DNA of 8,183 bases, from assembly GCA_041730495.1 (NCBI GenBank), contig JBGSBR010000035.1:1-8183 (forward strand). Reading direction: 5' to 3'. The notes under the pieces are model-generated. The model worked only from the letters and a program-made list of their open reading frames with translations, had not been told where the DNA came from and made no database searches. How positions within the stretch are numbered: position 1 is the first letter of the stretch; each line of letters opens with the position of its first letter. The translations under genes were made by a program, and so were the position numbers. This document shows, piece after piece, positions 1 through 7,487 of the stretch. This DNA comes from JBGSBR01 sp041730495. GTDB taxonomy: Bacteria > Patescibacteriota > Microgenomatia > UBA1406 > GWC2-37-13.

Positions 1-237
1 CTGTGTAGGAGCTACAGTAGGTTTCTCTCCGAGTACCTGTGCTTCATTCGTTCCATAGTTCCATTGACCTTCTACTCTTGGCTGTGCAGGTACAGTTGGT
101 GGAGCTATAGGAGCTGGAGCAGTTACAGGAGCAGGAGTATTGATAGGTGTAGGAGTAGTTGGAGCTACTGGAGTTACTGGAGGAGTTACGCCATTTTGAG
201 CGTCTATTGCTTGCTTGGCTGTTCATTGTCGTGCCAT
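1..237 (-). CDS. N-terminal part of a Pro/Ala/Thr-rich protein, cut by window edge
   Basis: The first 79 residues are visible and the frame runs open off the left edge. I chose the ATG at 235-237 because it lies one base after the TAG stop of the upstream gene and the frame is closed by TAA at 253-255. Residue 5 is encoded by TGA, read as glycine (MARQGTAKQ). A short polar N-terminus of about 17 residues is followed by a low-complexity linker of Pro, Ala, Thr and Val (residues 18-53), then RVEGQWNYGTNEAQVLGEKP. No signal peptide or membrane segment is visible. Such linkers join domains in phage structural or surface proteins, and the position behind tail-type genes fits that, but the C-terminal part that would decide function is outside the window. 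Function unknown. It is last in the visible minus-strand gene series. Confidence 0.7.
79..186 (-). repeat. Low-complexity Pro/Ala/Thr-rich coding tract
   Basis: This codes for residues 18-53 of the left-edge gene, an imperfect series of TP, AP and VTP units (for example TPTPINTPAPVTAPAPIAPP). The DNA is built from repeated GCTCCA, ACTCCT and GTAACT-like hexamers. It probably forms an extended flexible linker. The skewed composition creates spurious open frames on both strands, rich in Ser and Tyr, that are not genes. Confidence 0.75.
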
Positions 238-238
238 A

Positions 239-682
239 CTATGCAAAGAAAGTTAATATTGTTGTAATTGTAGCTCATACTCAACTATTCGCAATAGTGA
301 GTATTCGACCGTTTATCGTACACGTTACCGTTCAGACTCATAGATTTATCATACGAGTTGTGCTTGATCATGAGGCTGTTCCTATTCAGTTAGCGAATAC
401 ATAGTGACTACCTTGTGATCCTGTACCCATAGAGCCAGAACACACACGGTTTGTAATGAAGCTTTGACATTGCACCGAGTTGATTGAGAACGGTACAATT
501 ATGTCTTTGCTTGTCCCATCTGCCACAGTCGTGATAAGATGATACGAGAAAGGCGTTGTATCGCTTGGGTCTACTTTGTGTTCATTACCTCAGAACATTG
601 TGTCATTCGGTACACTATCCTGTGATATAGGATAGAGAGGTTTTGAGGACGGTATGTTAGAACTCTTCGGTTTGTTCGCCAT
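239..682 (-). CDS. Small Gly/Thr/Ser-rich protein, probable virion component, unidentified
   Basis: The product is 147 aa when TGA is read as glycine; seven in-frame TGA codons occur, five of them in the last 60 residues (NGIGTASGSST, NLGVGTV, NSGVGA). It ends at TAG 239-241. The start chosen is ATG 680-682, which overlaps the end of the upstream gene by 26 bases; the next in-frame ATG is at 596-598 and would leave a 58-base gap. Residues 1-45 are polar and proline-rich (MANKPKSSNIPSSKP); the remainder alternates short hydrophobic stretches with Gly/Thr/Ser, which suggests a beta-structured domain ending in a hydrophobic strand (TILTFFA). I do not recognise the family. Position after tail-type genes suggests a tail, fibre-attachment or decoration protein, but this is inference only. 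Confidence 0.7.
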
Positions 683-2204
683 AGACTGGTATTATTCAAT
701 AGAAGATAGGAGTCGTTGTTATATCTGCTCATCTCGTAATGCGTACTCGATACTCAATCCAGTTGAACTTATTCGATAGTATACTAGAGAATTGGTCTGC
801 TGATATTGTAGCACCTCATTTAATAGAATTAGTCCAGCTTCCTATTTCGGTGAACGTAGTGTTTACGTTTGTTCTAGCATCGAGTGCTATTGTTCATCCA
901 TTGAGTTGGAAAGATATATCGAGCTTGGTGAGTTCTTTGAACTGTCGGAATGATGGAGCATAGAATCGACAAGAGGAGATTTTACCACTTGGTGCGAATA
1001 TACCAGTCTCTTGATTCTCTGACACAGGATAGTATCACGGAGCGTCTATATTCCCACTTCATGTATTTGTACCCTTTTGTACGAGTTTTAGCTTTGTTGA
1101 TCCATCGAAATAAGCATAGAGTGGTCAGTTTCAAAATACTGTCTCTTCGTCACCATTTATATACTCGCTTCCTACGAATCCACCAGGGAAAAAGTTATTC
1201 TTTCGTCCATATGTTGTGAGCTTTGTACCTAGTGTCTCATTGCCACGACCTGTAGCATTGATAAGAGGAGACTGTGCAGAGTAACCATTGAACGTCCCGA
1301 ATGTAATTCCACTCATAAGAGTGAAGTTGAGTCCACTTCTCTGATATATTCCATTACTTGTCATTACCCAGTCACTTGTGTCTCAAGGGAGTACATCGTA
1401 TATTTTAAAGTTTACATTCAGTACACCTGTCGGGATAAGCTTCGTAGCTACACCATTGAGCAAGTCACTTGTAGCGTAGTAGTAGAGTTTGTCTTGCATA
1501 TAGACATACACATATCCACCTTGTGATGAGATACCTGTACAAGTTCATGGAAGTGTATCGACAATCGTTCCTGGCTGTGACACAAGAGGGATGAGAGATT
1601 CATAGTCCATCAAATAGATAGATACCTTACCATCTATTGCTCTGCTTGTCCACATAAGAGCTTGATTGTCTACCAGAGTAGCGTATTTCTTACCGTAGGA
1701 GTGATTGATATTCGTTGTGTTATGTGTGAATGTGATACGTTCAGGATTCGTGAACATCAGCCCATAATCAAGCGTTTCAGCACTACTAACTACAGTCTTT
1801 GCTATGTAGAATATCTTGCAAGTTGTTCCTGTACTTATTCATGATGCTTCCCAGAAAGCATACACTCATCGAGGAGTTTCGACAATATCAGTAATAGTAC
1901 CACCAAGAGGGAAAGAACCAGTCACTGATAGATATGAACCAGGTGAGCTATATTGGTATCTACTCATATCACCATTCCGCATGAATACAAAATAATCTTT
2001 ACTTCATCCAGTTCCAAGTGTTACAATTCCCATCACTTTCTTATTGAGTCCACTTCATACAGTCCACTCTCGTATCTCATTATACTTTGCAAGTCTTGCA
2101 CCCGGATTAAGTCTTGTTTCGATTGCCTCACTATCGAAAAAATACCCATCAGCTATTGCCTCACGGGTTTCAGATAGTCATTTTGAGAAGTCATTCCAGA
2201 GCAT
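657..2204 (-). CDS. 515-aa beta-rich phage structural protein, probable tail component
   Basis: One uninterrupted 515-aa frame appears when TGA is glycine; 15 of its 58 glycines are TGA, so the standard code breaks it into many pieces. The ATG at 2202-2204 lies one base after the TAA of the connector gene; it ends at TAA 657-659. The N-terminus (NDFSKGLSETREAIADGYFF, then ETRLNPGARL) resembles the opening of phage tail or nozzle proteins that read 'kGl...ir.pG'. The body is rich in Gly, Thr, Tyr and short beta-like stretches with recurring 'Y/F-hydrophobic-G' units, which could be a propeller or beta-helix. The C-terminus (WIEYRVRITRG, then TTPIFYGIIPVYG) resembles the closing beta-strands of phage structural proteins. 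Likely a tail tube/nozzle or tail-surface protein; the family is not firmly recognised and the role is inferred from position and composition. Confidence 0.75.
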
Positions 2205-2205
2205 A

Positions 2206-2901
2206 TTAGGAGAAGTAAGTGAGATTTGGAAGCTGTGACTCTTGCTGTCCATTCGTACGATTAGACATACGAGCTATCATTCGTGATTCTTCTTCGAGCA
2301 TATCATTATAGGCTGCTGCTCTCTTATCCAGTTGACCGATTGTCTCGTAGTACATATATCGCATATGTGTTGTGATTGTTTCGTGCCACTCTGGAGGTAC
2401 TCATATATTCGCTTCTACCGTGGAGAGAGTGAGAGGGATAGGGTTATATAGACCATAGACCTTCAGACCAGTTACTACAGCCTCTGTAGGAGCAGGGAAT
2501 AGGTTTATCGACATATCATTGAAGCGATACGTTGGATAGTAGATATTCCCTTGTACCATTATTGAGTCGTCTCGTTGCATTTCAGAGAGTGCAATAGGGA
2601 GAGCAAGTACATAGTCACTATCGCTTTTATACTTTACTGCAACCTTTGTTATTTTGAGGATAGGAGCGACAAGGCTTGCATCATCTCATCGTGTGTCAAA
2701 ACTGTACTCAGATTGACCAATTACTGTGTCTCTTGTCCAGATATCACTCATAAAATCCTCGTTCACTTCACTTCTGATAGTAGCAATTACTTTCTGATAT
2801 GAGTAGTTAGCGAGTTCGAGTGCTTTTGTGTCGTTGAAAGCTGTTGTTGATACGTTGTGACAACGTGTTCGGAAGAGTGATATGATGCCTGATACGTCCA
2901 T
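2206..2901 (-). CDS. Probable head-tail connector (adaptor) protein
   Basis: The product is 231 aa with TGA as glycine at residues 72 and 167; ATG 2899-2901, TAA 2206-2208. Residues 1-60 are mostly helical (MDVSGIISLFRTRCHNVS, then ALELANYSYQKVIATIRSEV). The middle is beta-like with YYPTYRFNDMSINLFPAPTE and LKVYGLYNPIPLTLS, a 'P...L.vygly.P.pLtl' pattern typical of phage adaptor proteins. Next come IGVPPEWHETITTHMRYMYY and a helical charged end (DKRAAAYNDMLEEESRM). A protein of 150-250 aa with this helix-beta-helix layout directly after the major capsid gene is usually the ring that bolts to the portal. Assignment rests on position and general pattern, not a firm family match. The next gene starts one base after its stop. 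Confidence 0.7.
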
Positions 2902-2921
2902 ATGGTGGATGGTTATATACT

Positions 2922-2951
2922 AGTTACAGCCACTCTCGTGAGAGAGTAACT
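2922..2951 (-). promoter_or_regulatory. Hairpin in the gap after the major capsid gene
   Basis: The 73-base gap between the capsid stop and the connector start contains a perfect 6-bp inverted repeat (AGTTAC 2922-2927 with GTAACT 2946-2951). An inner stem TCTC/GAGA (2934-2937 with 2942-2945) closes a 4-base loop. An alternative inner pairing ACTCTC/GAGAGT (2932-2937 with 2942-2947) is mutually exclusive with the outer stem. No T-run follows on the minus strand, so it is not a classic intrinsic terminator. It could be an mRNA 3'-end stabiliser, a processing site or an attenuator that sets capsid expression above that of the genes below. Confidence 0.45.
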
Positions 2952-2974
2952 GTGAAGCAATACATAAGCATTGA

Positions 2975-3916
2975 CTAGACTGCTGTAGCGGCTGATTCCA
3001 AACGTACGAGAGCATTCTGTTGGAGCATCTTTGCAGCAAATGCAATTTTAGCACCGACAGTAGCACGTTGATTGAGAGCATCAGCTGTACCACCTGATCC
3101 AATAGGGTGGAAGATAGTCTCCATATTTTGCCAATTAGCAATACCGTAAGCGTCCTTACCCATAAAGTAAGAAGGGTAGACAGTAGTAGTTGAAACAAAA
3201 GTATCGATGTTGCTTGTTTCAACGATCTTGATACCTTGGAGCTTACCAGTTTCACCATTAAGGATCGCACCATTTGTAACGTATTTGTTAGCATCAAGCC
3301 AAAGACCTGTAGAAGTGTTTCGAATATCACCAGCAACAAAGTTGTCAACGATACCAACGTAACATCCTTCTGAAATTGTCTTAGCATTCAATTTTCGGAG
3401 TTTGATAGCTACCTTTGAAATATCAGAACCAGTAACAACGTCAGTAGAGATAAGGTTAACACGTGCGGCACGTCCATTTGCATAGATTACGTTTGTACCG
3501 TTTGTACTAAGCTCAGCCTGAATAACTTTGTCGATAACACGCATCATATTTGCTGCTACTTCACGACCAACGAGTTCTAGAATGCTAGAAATAGGAGAAG
3601 TCTTCTGAAGAAAGTCAGAAATAACAACTTGCATTCCGTACTGTACTGGAGTAGCTTGAACAACTGTAACAGTTGCATCTACTTCTGTTGGTGTAACACC
3701 TTCAGTAAGAGTAACTTGTGCAACAGTTCGAGTCAATTGATCGAATCGAGCCCAAGAGAGAGTGAGGTATCCATTTTCCGCTTGTGATACTTGACCATAT
3801 TTAGCGAAGTAAAGCTCAGGCTCGAGGTTTTCGAGGACTTGCTTGCGGAGAAAGTTCTGCATATATACTGCAGGGGAAGCACCATTCTTGATGTTTCCCG
3901 TAGTTCGTACTGCCAT
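2975..3916 (-). CDS. Major capsid protein, N4-gp56 family
   Basis: The product is 313 aa, HK97-fold major capsid protein that forms the icosahedral shell. The C-terminal signature GSGGTADALNQRATVGAKIA (residues about 271-290) is characteristic of N4-gp56-type capsid proteins. The N-terminus (AVYMQNFLRKQVLENLEPEL) and VVQATPVQYGMQVVISDFLQ also fit. The start is ATG 3914-3916; the stop is TAG 2975-2977. No TGA occurs in frame: all 24 glycines use GGN, unlike most neighbours, consistent with selection in a very highly expressed gene. Immediately upstream is the scaffold-like gene and downstream the connector, the usual head-gene order. The leader directly before the ATG is TTTAATCTTTCCTCCT, pyrimidine-rich with no Shine-Dalgarno. 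Length is within the family's usual range of about 300-400 aa. Confidence 0.9.
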   Translation of the reverse strand: MAVRTTGNIKNGASPAVYMQNFLRKQVLENLEPELYFAKYGQVSQAENGYLTLSWARFDQLTRTVAQVTLTEGVTPTEVDATVTVVQATPVQYGMQVVISDFLQKTSPISSILELVGREVAANMMRVIDKVIQAELSTNGTNVIYANGRAARVNLISTDVVTGSDISKVAIKLRKLNAKTISEGCYVGIVDNFVAGDIRNTSTGLWLDANKYVTNGAILNGETGKLQGIKIVETSNIDTFVSTTTVYPSYFMGKDAYGIANWQNMETIFHPIGSGGTADALNQRATVGAKIAFAAKMLQQNALVRLESAATAV

Positions 3917-3924
3917 AGGAGGAA

Positions 3925-3942
3925 AGATTAAATTTATAATCT
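3925..3942 (-). promoter_or_regulatory. AT-rich palindrome with -10-like box before the capsid gene
   Basis: The 41-base gap between the scaffold stop and the capsid ATG contains AGATTA/TAATCT arms (3925-3930 and 3937-3942) around a 6-base AT spacer. On the minus strand this includes TATAAA (3933-3938), five of six matches to a bacterial -10 box. No convincing -35 lies 16-18 bases upstream. It may be a weak internal promoter or a regulator site giving extra capsid transcript, or only an AT-rich leader. Confidence 0.3.
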
Positions 3943-3957
3943 ATGTTCCCAATGGTA

Positions 3958-4575
3958 TTAGCGAATGTATTGTGCTTTGTAAGCTTTGTCCATTTCTGAC
4001 ATTTTATCAGAAGAGAACTCGTCCTTACTTTGTACAACTCTTCGTCATACTCATGAGACTCATAGTTTCTTTGCCTCTGATTTAGCTACAGTCTGTGGGT
4101 CGATTACAGAAGTATAGAACTTGTACGCTGTTTCAATATCCATATTGTGTTCGCTAGCAACACTTCGGAGTTCATCAGCAAGTTCTTTTGCATTAGGATT
4201 GTCACGAAAGAAGAGTTTCTCTTCTATTTTTCGTTCTGCTCGCTCTTCGATGAGGCTCTCAATGTCTTTCATTGACTCTTTATCATATGATGAGTCAATC
4301 TTTTCTTGAAGCTGTCGACGTAAAGCATTCCTTTCTGCAAGTATCTTCGCAAAGTTAGAGTTTGACTTCTTCTTTGTCTGTGTATCTTCCACTTTCTTTT
4401 GCTCTGGTTCAGAGTCTTCACCATCTTCGTCTGTTACCTCTTCGGTTTCAGTTTCTTCCACTTCCTCAGAAGTTTCAGGAGCATCGTCGTCTTGCTCTTC
4501 CTCGTTTATGCCCGAGTCAGCGGTGGACTCTCGTCCATACCAAGCATCCTGTAGGATTTGGTCTTCTGTAGTCAT
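3958..4575 (-). CDS. Probable capsid scaffolding protein
   Basis: The product is 205 aa with TGA as glycine; ATG 4573-4575, TAA 3958-3960. Residues 1-16 (MTTEDQILQDAWYGRE) precede a strongly acidic low-complexity tract (about residues 23-60, mostly Glu, Asp, Thr). A charged, probably coiled-coil helix follows (about 73-125, FAKILAERNALRRQLQEKI, then IESLIEERAERKIEEKLFF). The end (SKDEFSSDKMSEMDKAYKAQ) is helical and mixed in charge, the kind of C-terminus that docks on capsid subunits. An acidic, helical, roughly 200-aa protein directly upstream of the major capsid gene is the standard place for the internal scaffold. Three TGA codons cluster at residues 172, 175 and 177 (KKLGVSGVGRR); with the standard code the protein would lose its C-terminal 34 residues. 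The family match is by pattern and position. Confidence 0.8.
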
Positions 4576-4640
4576 ATTTTGTAGGGTTATTATGCAGCCT
4601 TACTGCTAAATGGGATAAGTTCCCGATCCAACCTCTTACA

Positions 4641-4898
4641 TTAGTAAGAAGCTGTGGCGGAAGTTTCCTCTATTCTTATTCGCTCTCTCGTCTCTTCGAT
4701 AAGCTTTTCATTGATAGTAAGAACGATTTCATATACGTTTCTCGCTACCAAGTGTTCATATGCTTGGCTAGGATTGAGGAACGCTTGATTTTCTTGCTCG
4801 CTTTTTAGGCTCTCCACTATCTTCTGATAGAGTTGGAAGTCAGGACTCATTTTGAGTCGCTCCAGTTGGATTGCTTCCTGTTTTGACAAAGTTAACAT
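4641..4898 (-). CDS. Small helical protein of unknown function
   Basis: The product is 85 aa with no glycine at all and therefore no TGA; ATG 4896-4898, TAA 4641-4643. It is almost entirely predicted helix: MLTLSKQEAIQLERLKMSP, then FQLYQKIVESLKSEQENQAF, then NVYEIVLTINEKLIEETRER. It has charged faces, no signal peptide and no membrane segment. The first 131 bases overlap, in another frame, the end of the upstream 137-aa gene, so either both frames are used or the upstream tail is shorter or frameshifted into this one. A later internal ATG (4848-4850) would still overlap. It lies 65 bases before the scaffold gene; that gap shows only weak short hairpins. Possibly a head-assembly accessory; no family recognised. 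Confidence 0.65.
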   Translation of the reverse strand: MLTLSKQEAIQLERLKMSPDFQLYQKIVESLKSEQENQAFLNPSQAYEHLVARNVYEIVLTINEKLIEETRERIRIEETSATASY

Positions 4899-5181
4899 AG
4901 GGGAATATTTGTTTCATATGTGCCTCTGTAATTCAGAGACGTTCTAGGCTCTCTTTGTGCATATCGAGATAGTCATAGACTCAAGCCTTTTTTAGCTTTG
5001 CATCGTTTCTTAAATCATCGTCATAGTCACAAACATTACCGTTTGCATCGAGAACATCACGACGATAGAGTCAGAAGAAGTTTCGTATACATTGCTCAGG
5101 TGTGAGGTATCAAGCAGAGCGATTAAGAACTGCTTGCATCTCTGATCCGAGTCTTATTTCGAGTCAATCAGTTGTCATCAT
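4768..5181 (-). CDS. Unidentified 137-aa protein; C-terminus overlaps next gene
   Basis: With TGA as glycine this frame gives 137 aa, ending at TAG 4768-4770. Two adjacent ATGs (5179-5181 and 5176-5178) are possible; I chose the first because it follows the previous TAA by one base, and an AAGGTG sequence about 7 bases upstream could be a rare ribosome site. Residues 1-94 look like a genuine small domain: MMTTDGLEIRLGSEMQAVLN, then SAGYLTPEQCIRNFFGLYRR, then DYLDMHKESLERLGITEAHM. They contain five of the six TGA-glycines. Residues 95-137 (KTGSNPTGATQNES..., ending in a basic stretch KKRARK) are low-complexity and lie over the next gene in another frame, so the real C-terminus is less certain. 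No family recognised; it sits in a portal-to-scaffold cluster of small genes. Confidence 0.6.
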
Positions 5182-5182
5182 A

Positions 5183-5509
5183 TTAGAACACCTTATAGAT
5201 AAACAGCTTTATTGTACCAAGAATTCCAGGAAAATAAAGTGAACGAATACGATTATACGCATCTACTGAAGCATTGAACTTAATCTCGTTCTGTCTCATT
5301 GCATAGAGATTGTCACGGATTTGCTTTTCGTGAGTAGTTATTATGTTCTGTTTCACTTCTTCATCCTCTTGGTGTTCTTTTGCGTGATCTATCTCAGCAC
5401 GACAAGCTCCATTGACTGGCTCATATCGCTCACGATTAGATATACATTCAGAGATTGCCTTTTCAAGAGTGAGAAGGTCTTTTGCAACTTGGCGAATAAC
5501 GTAAGACAT
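5183..5509 (-). CDS. Small coiled-coil-like protein after the portal gene
   Basis: The product is 108 aa with no in-frame TGA; ATG 5507-5509 lies two bases after the portal TAA, and it ends at TAA 5183-5185. Residues 1-90 are highly charged and helical (VAKDLLTLEKAISECISNRE, then HAKEHQEDEEVKQNIITTHE, then QNEIKFNASVDAYNRIRSLY), with a probable coiled coil and two cysteines (residues 22 and 35). The last 16 residues (FPGILGTIKLFIYKVF) are hydrophobic, too short for a confident membrane helix but possibly a binding tail. Tight spacing implies translational coupling to the portal. I do not recognise the family; a head-assembly role is only suggested by position. Confidence 0.7.
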   Translation of the reverse strand: MSYVIRQVAKDLLTLEKAISECISNRERYEPVNGACRAEIDHAKEHQEDEEVKQNIITTHEKQIRDNLYAMRQNEIKFNASVDAYNRIRSLYFPGILGTIKLFIYKVF

Positions 5510-5511
5510 AA

Positions 5512-7440
5512 TTATTGATTAGGGTTATTAGTAGCATTTTGAGATATAGAAGCATTAACCATTTGATTTGTAGCTACGTTAGCAGCTCATCCTCATACGT
5601 CTTTCGCTTGTCCTTGACCTGACTGTATGTAAGCTTGCTTTCGCATCTCTATGGCTATTTGTTTAGCTTCTGTGTCCATAGCAGATTGGAAGACGACTAG
5701 ATATGTCATATGGTCTTGGTTTATATCTCGAATGGTTGCTGCTTTCATATCGTTCTCATTGAGTAACTTTACTATGTTGCGAGCATCCATCTCATCTGGT
5801 TCATATGGACACATTACTTGAATATCTGCACGAGTCATTCATTGGAGCTTTAGTATCTTTCGCCTCATGTAGTTAAGAGATATTTTGTGAGAGTTTGGAT
5901 TGGCTTCCATTACTGCGAGCCGAGCATCGAGACTTGCTGCGATTCTAGCACGTTCTGCCTCAAACTTCTTTCTGCTCTCTATGATTACTTGTGGGTCTTC
6001 AAATGTGAGGAAGTCTTCTTTTGTAAATTCGAGTACACGAGTTCCGTCAATAGAGCTTGCAATACGGATGAATTTCTTATCTGTACGAGAGAAGTATTCT
6101 TTATAGGATCGATACCATATATCTCTCCAGAACTCACGGTCTGCAATCTCTTGGTTAATTGTATCAAGTCCAAATCGAATATTAGCGTTCTCTTGGATTT
6201 GTTTCACTTCACCGAGTGTAGAAGTTCATGTTCACTGTACTCAGAGCGTTCTTGAGTCAATACCTGTCTCCATCTGTAGAGCTTCCATTATCTCTTGTGA
6301 TACTCTGAATGAGTCTTCGAGGATATTGTTTCGAGGTACTGGATAGACTGCTCATGATATAGGAGCTCATCAACTCTTTACGTCTACTCCGATTATCTTT
6401 GGATTGGTGCTTGGTCGTGCTATCTCGTTTGCGTTCTGGACTGTGTTTATATCGTAGAGATACATTTGCCCAAGCGTAGAGAACTTAGCATTTATGAGGC
6501 GAAGATTGATAAGCTGTGATATTGCACTTTGCTTTGGTCAGATTTGCTCAAGCATTGTTATCCCGAATGGATCACTACGTTTTGCAGCGTGCCACTTCAC
6601 ATTGACGACAGATGTCATTGGTACACAATCGAGCTTCTCTTGTTTGAATACTGGCTTTATCTCCACTGTTCTCAGTAGCTTACTAGCATCCTGATTGAGA
6701 GTCACCATATAGAGAGTATCATCGAAGTAACTGTAACCATTGATTACACTTACCATCGTGATGTCATTCGCTACGTTATTGTATCCTGTCTTCTCATTGC
6801 GAGCCTGTTGGTTGAGTTGTACGTTTGATGATATATCTCAACACATCTCTTCTGCTTCTTCACTAAATCCATACTCTTCGCTCAGGCATTCCTTTGGGAT
6901 AAGCTCTTCAAAGTAATGGAAGCGAGCATCTGTAGTATTGTCGAAGAATGGATCAGGAAGCCAAGCCATTGGATCTTTTATTCCGATAGTTGGATGAGTT
7001 CCCATTTCGTCCCAACCTGTCTTTGCTATGATACCGACTCATGTCATTCTACGGTCGAGAGCTACTTGGTATGCTATCTTGTCCATTCCCATCTCTTTGT
7101 AGTCAAATTGAGCTACATCAGTAAGGTTTTCAGCGATCTCATCATCTCATAGTCAACGAGGAGTGAAGATAGGCTCTTTACTGTCCATCAGCTCAACTGC
7201 AAGTGATAGGTTGATCATTGCATAGGATGTATTCATTGGGATCTTCTCATCGTCTATCGTTTGGTCTATGTACTTTGAGACGTTGCTTCGTAAGTATTCA
7301 CGCTTTGGATTGACGAAGTTTCGAGAGAGTTCGACTTCTTGTTGGATTTGTAGGAGAAAAGCCTCTGTGTCTATATCGTCATCTGAGACAGTTTCGACCA
7401 ATACTTTTTCCTTTTCCTTTTCTGACTCTTTATATGGCAT
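5512..7440 (-). CDS. Portal protein
   Basis: The product is 642 aa, in the usual portal size range; a ring of portal subunits at one head vertex is the channel for DNA. The frame is intact only with TGA as glycine (14 sites: residues 96, 98, 134, 201, 301, 357, 358, 363, 400, 403, 405, 534, 616, 618). ATG 7438-7440 and TAA 5512-5514. Typical features are a charged N-terminus, IGIKDPMAWLPDPFFDNTTD (about residues 153-172), a middle with beta-rich EIKPVFKQEKLDCVPMTSV, and METGIDSRTLGVQGTGTS followed by TLGEVKQIQENANIRF (about 390-430). That last part is the 'TG...GvqgtgtstlgE..q.nan' pattern common in podovirus-type portals. It is followed by a helical segment (REFWRDIWYRSYKEYFSRTD) and a Gly/Asn-rich end. 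Position directly after the terminase supports the call. The exact portal subfamily is not determined. Confidence 0.88.
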
Positions 7441-7456
7441 ATGGTAGAAATAGAGT

Positions 7457-7471
7457 TAATTGTGGCAATTA
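7457..7471. repeat. Short palindrome in the terminase-portal gap
   Basis: The arms TAATTG (7457-7462) and CAATTA (7466-7471) are perfect inverted repeats with a 3-base spacer. On the minus strand the palindrome overlaps the downstream half of the -10-like box and the probable start of transcription. It could be an operator, or a weak AT-rich hairpin in the leader. It is not a terminator: the stem is short, AT-rich and without a T-tract. Confidence 0.35.
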
Positions 7472-7476
7472 TAACA
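7468..7476 (-). promoter_or_regulatory. Extended -10 promoter-like sequence before the portal gene
   Basis: On the minus strand the 47-base gap reads TGTTATAAT, a perfect extended -10 (TGn plus TATAAT). Transcription would start near 7461, giving a leader of about 20 bases before the portal ATG. The -35 region (TTTTAC at 7491-7496, spacing 17) is a poor match, as is normal for extended -10 promoters. It would drive portal and the head genes separately from terminase. Sigma specificity in the presumed host is unknown. Confidence 0.4.
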
Positions 7477-7487
7477 CCTTTACAAAT

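Noticed and set aside
44..226. Ser/Asn/Tyr-rich 60-aa frame on the minus strand
   Set aside because: It is an out-of-frame reading of the low-complexity Pro/Ala/Thr tract.
2920..3387. 155-aa Leu/Ser-rich open frame on the minus strand
   Set aside because: It is an out-of-frame shadow of the capsid gene, whose own frame has clear family signatures.
3916..3925. AGGAGGAAAG on the plus strand as a Shine-Dalgarno site
   Set aside because: It is on the strand opposite the genes, with no plausible plus-strand gene after it; it is the complement of the pyrimidine-rich capsid leader.
4576..4640. Short hairpins (GCAG/CTGC at 4594-4606 and a GGGA/TCCC pair) and a CATAAT box before the scaffold gene
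   Set aside because: The stems are only 4 bp and there is no -35 or T-run; too weak to call a promoter or terminator.
5887..6255. 122-aa open frame on the plus strand
   Set aside because: It lies antisense to the well-supported portal gene, is Cys/Ser-rich without domain character, and the whole module runs on the minus strand.
5512..7440. Portal region as a decayed pseudogene broken by stops
   Set aside because: All breaks are TGA, none TAA or TAG, many fall at glycine-like positions, and frame is kept over 642 codons; decay would give mixed stops and frameshifts.
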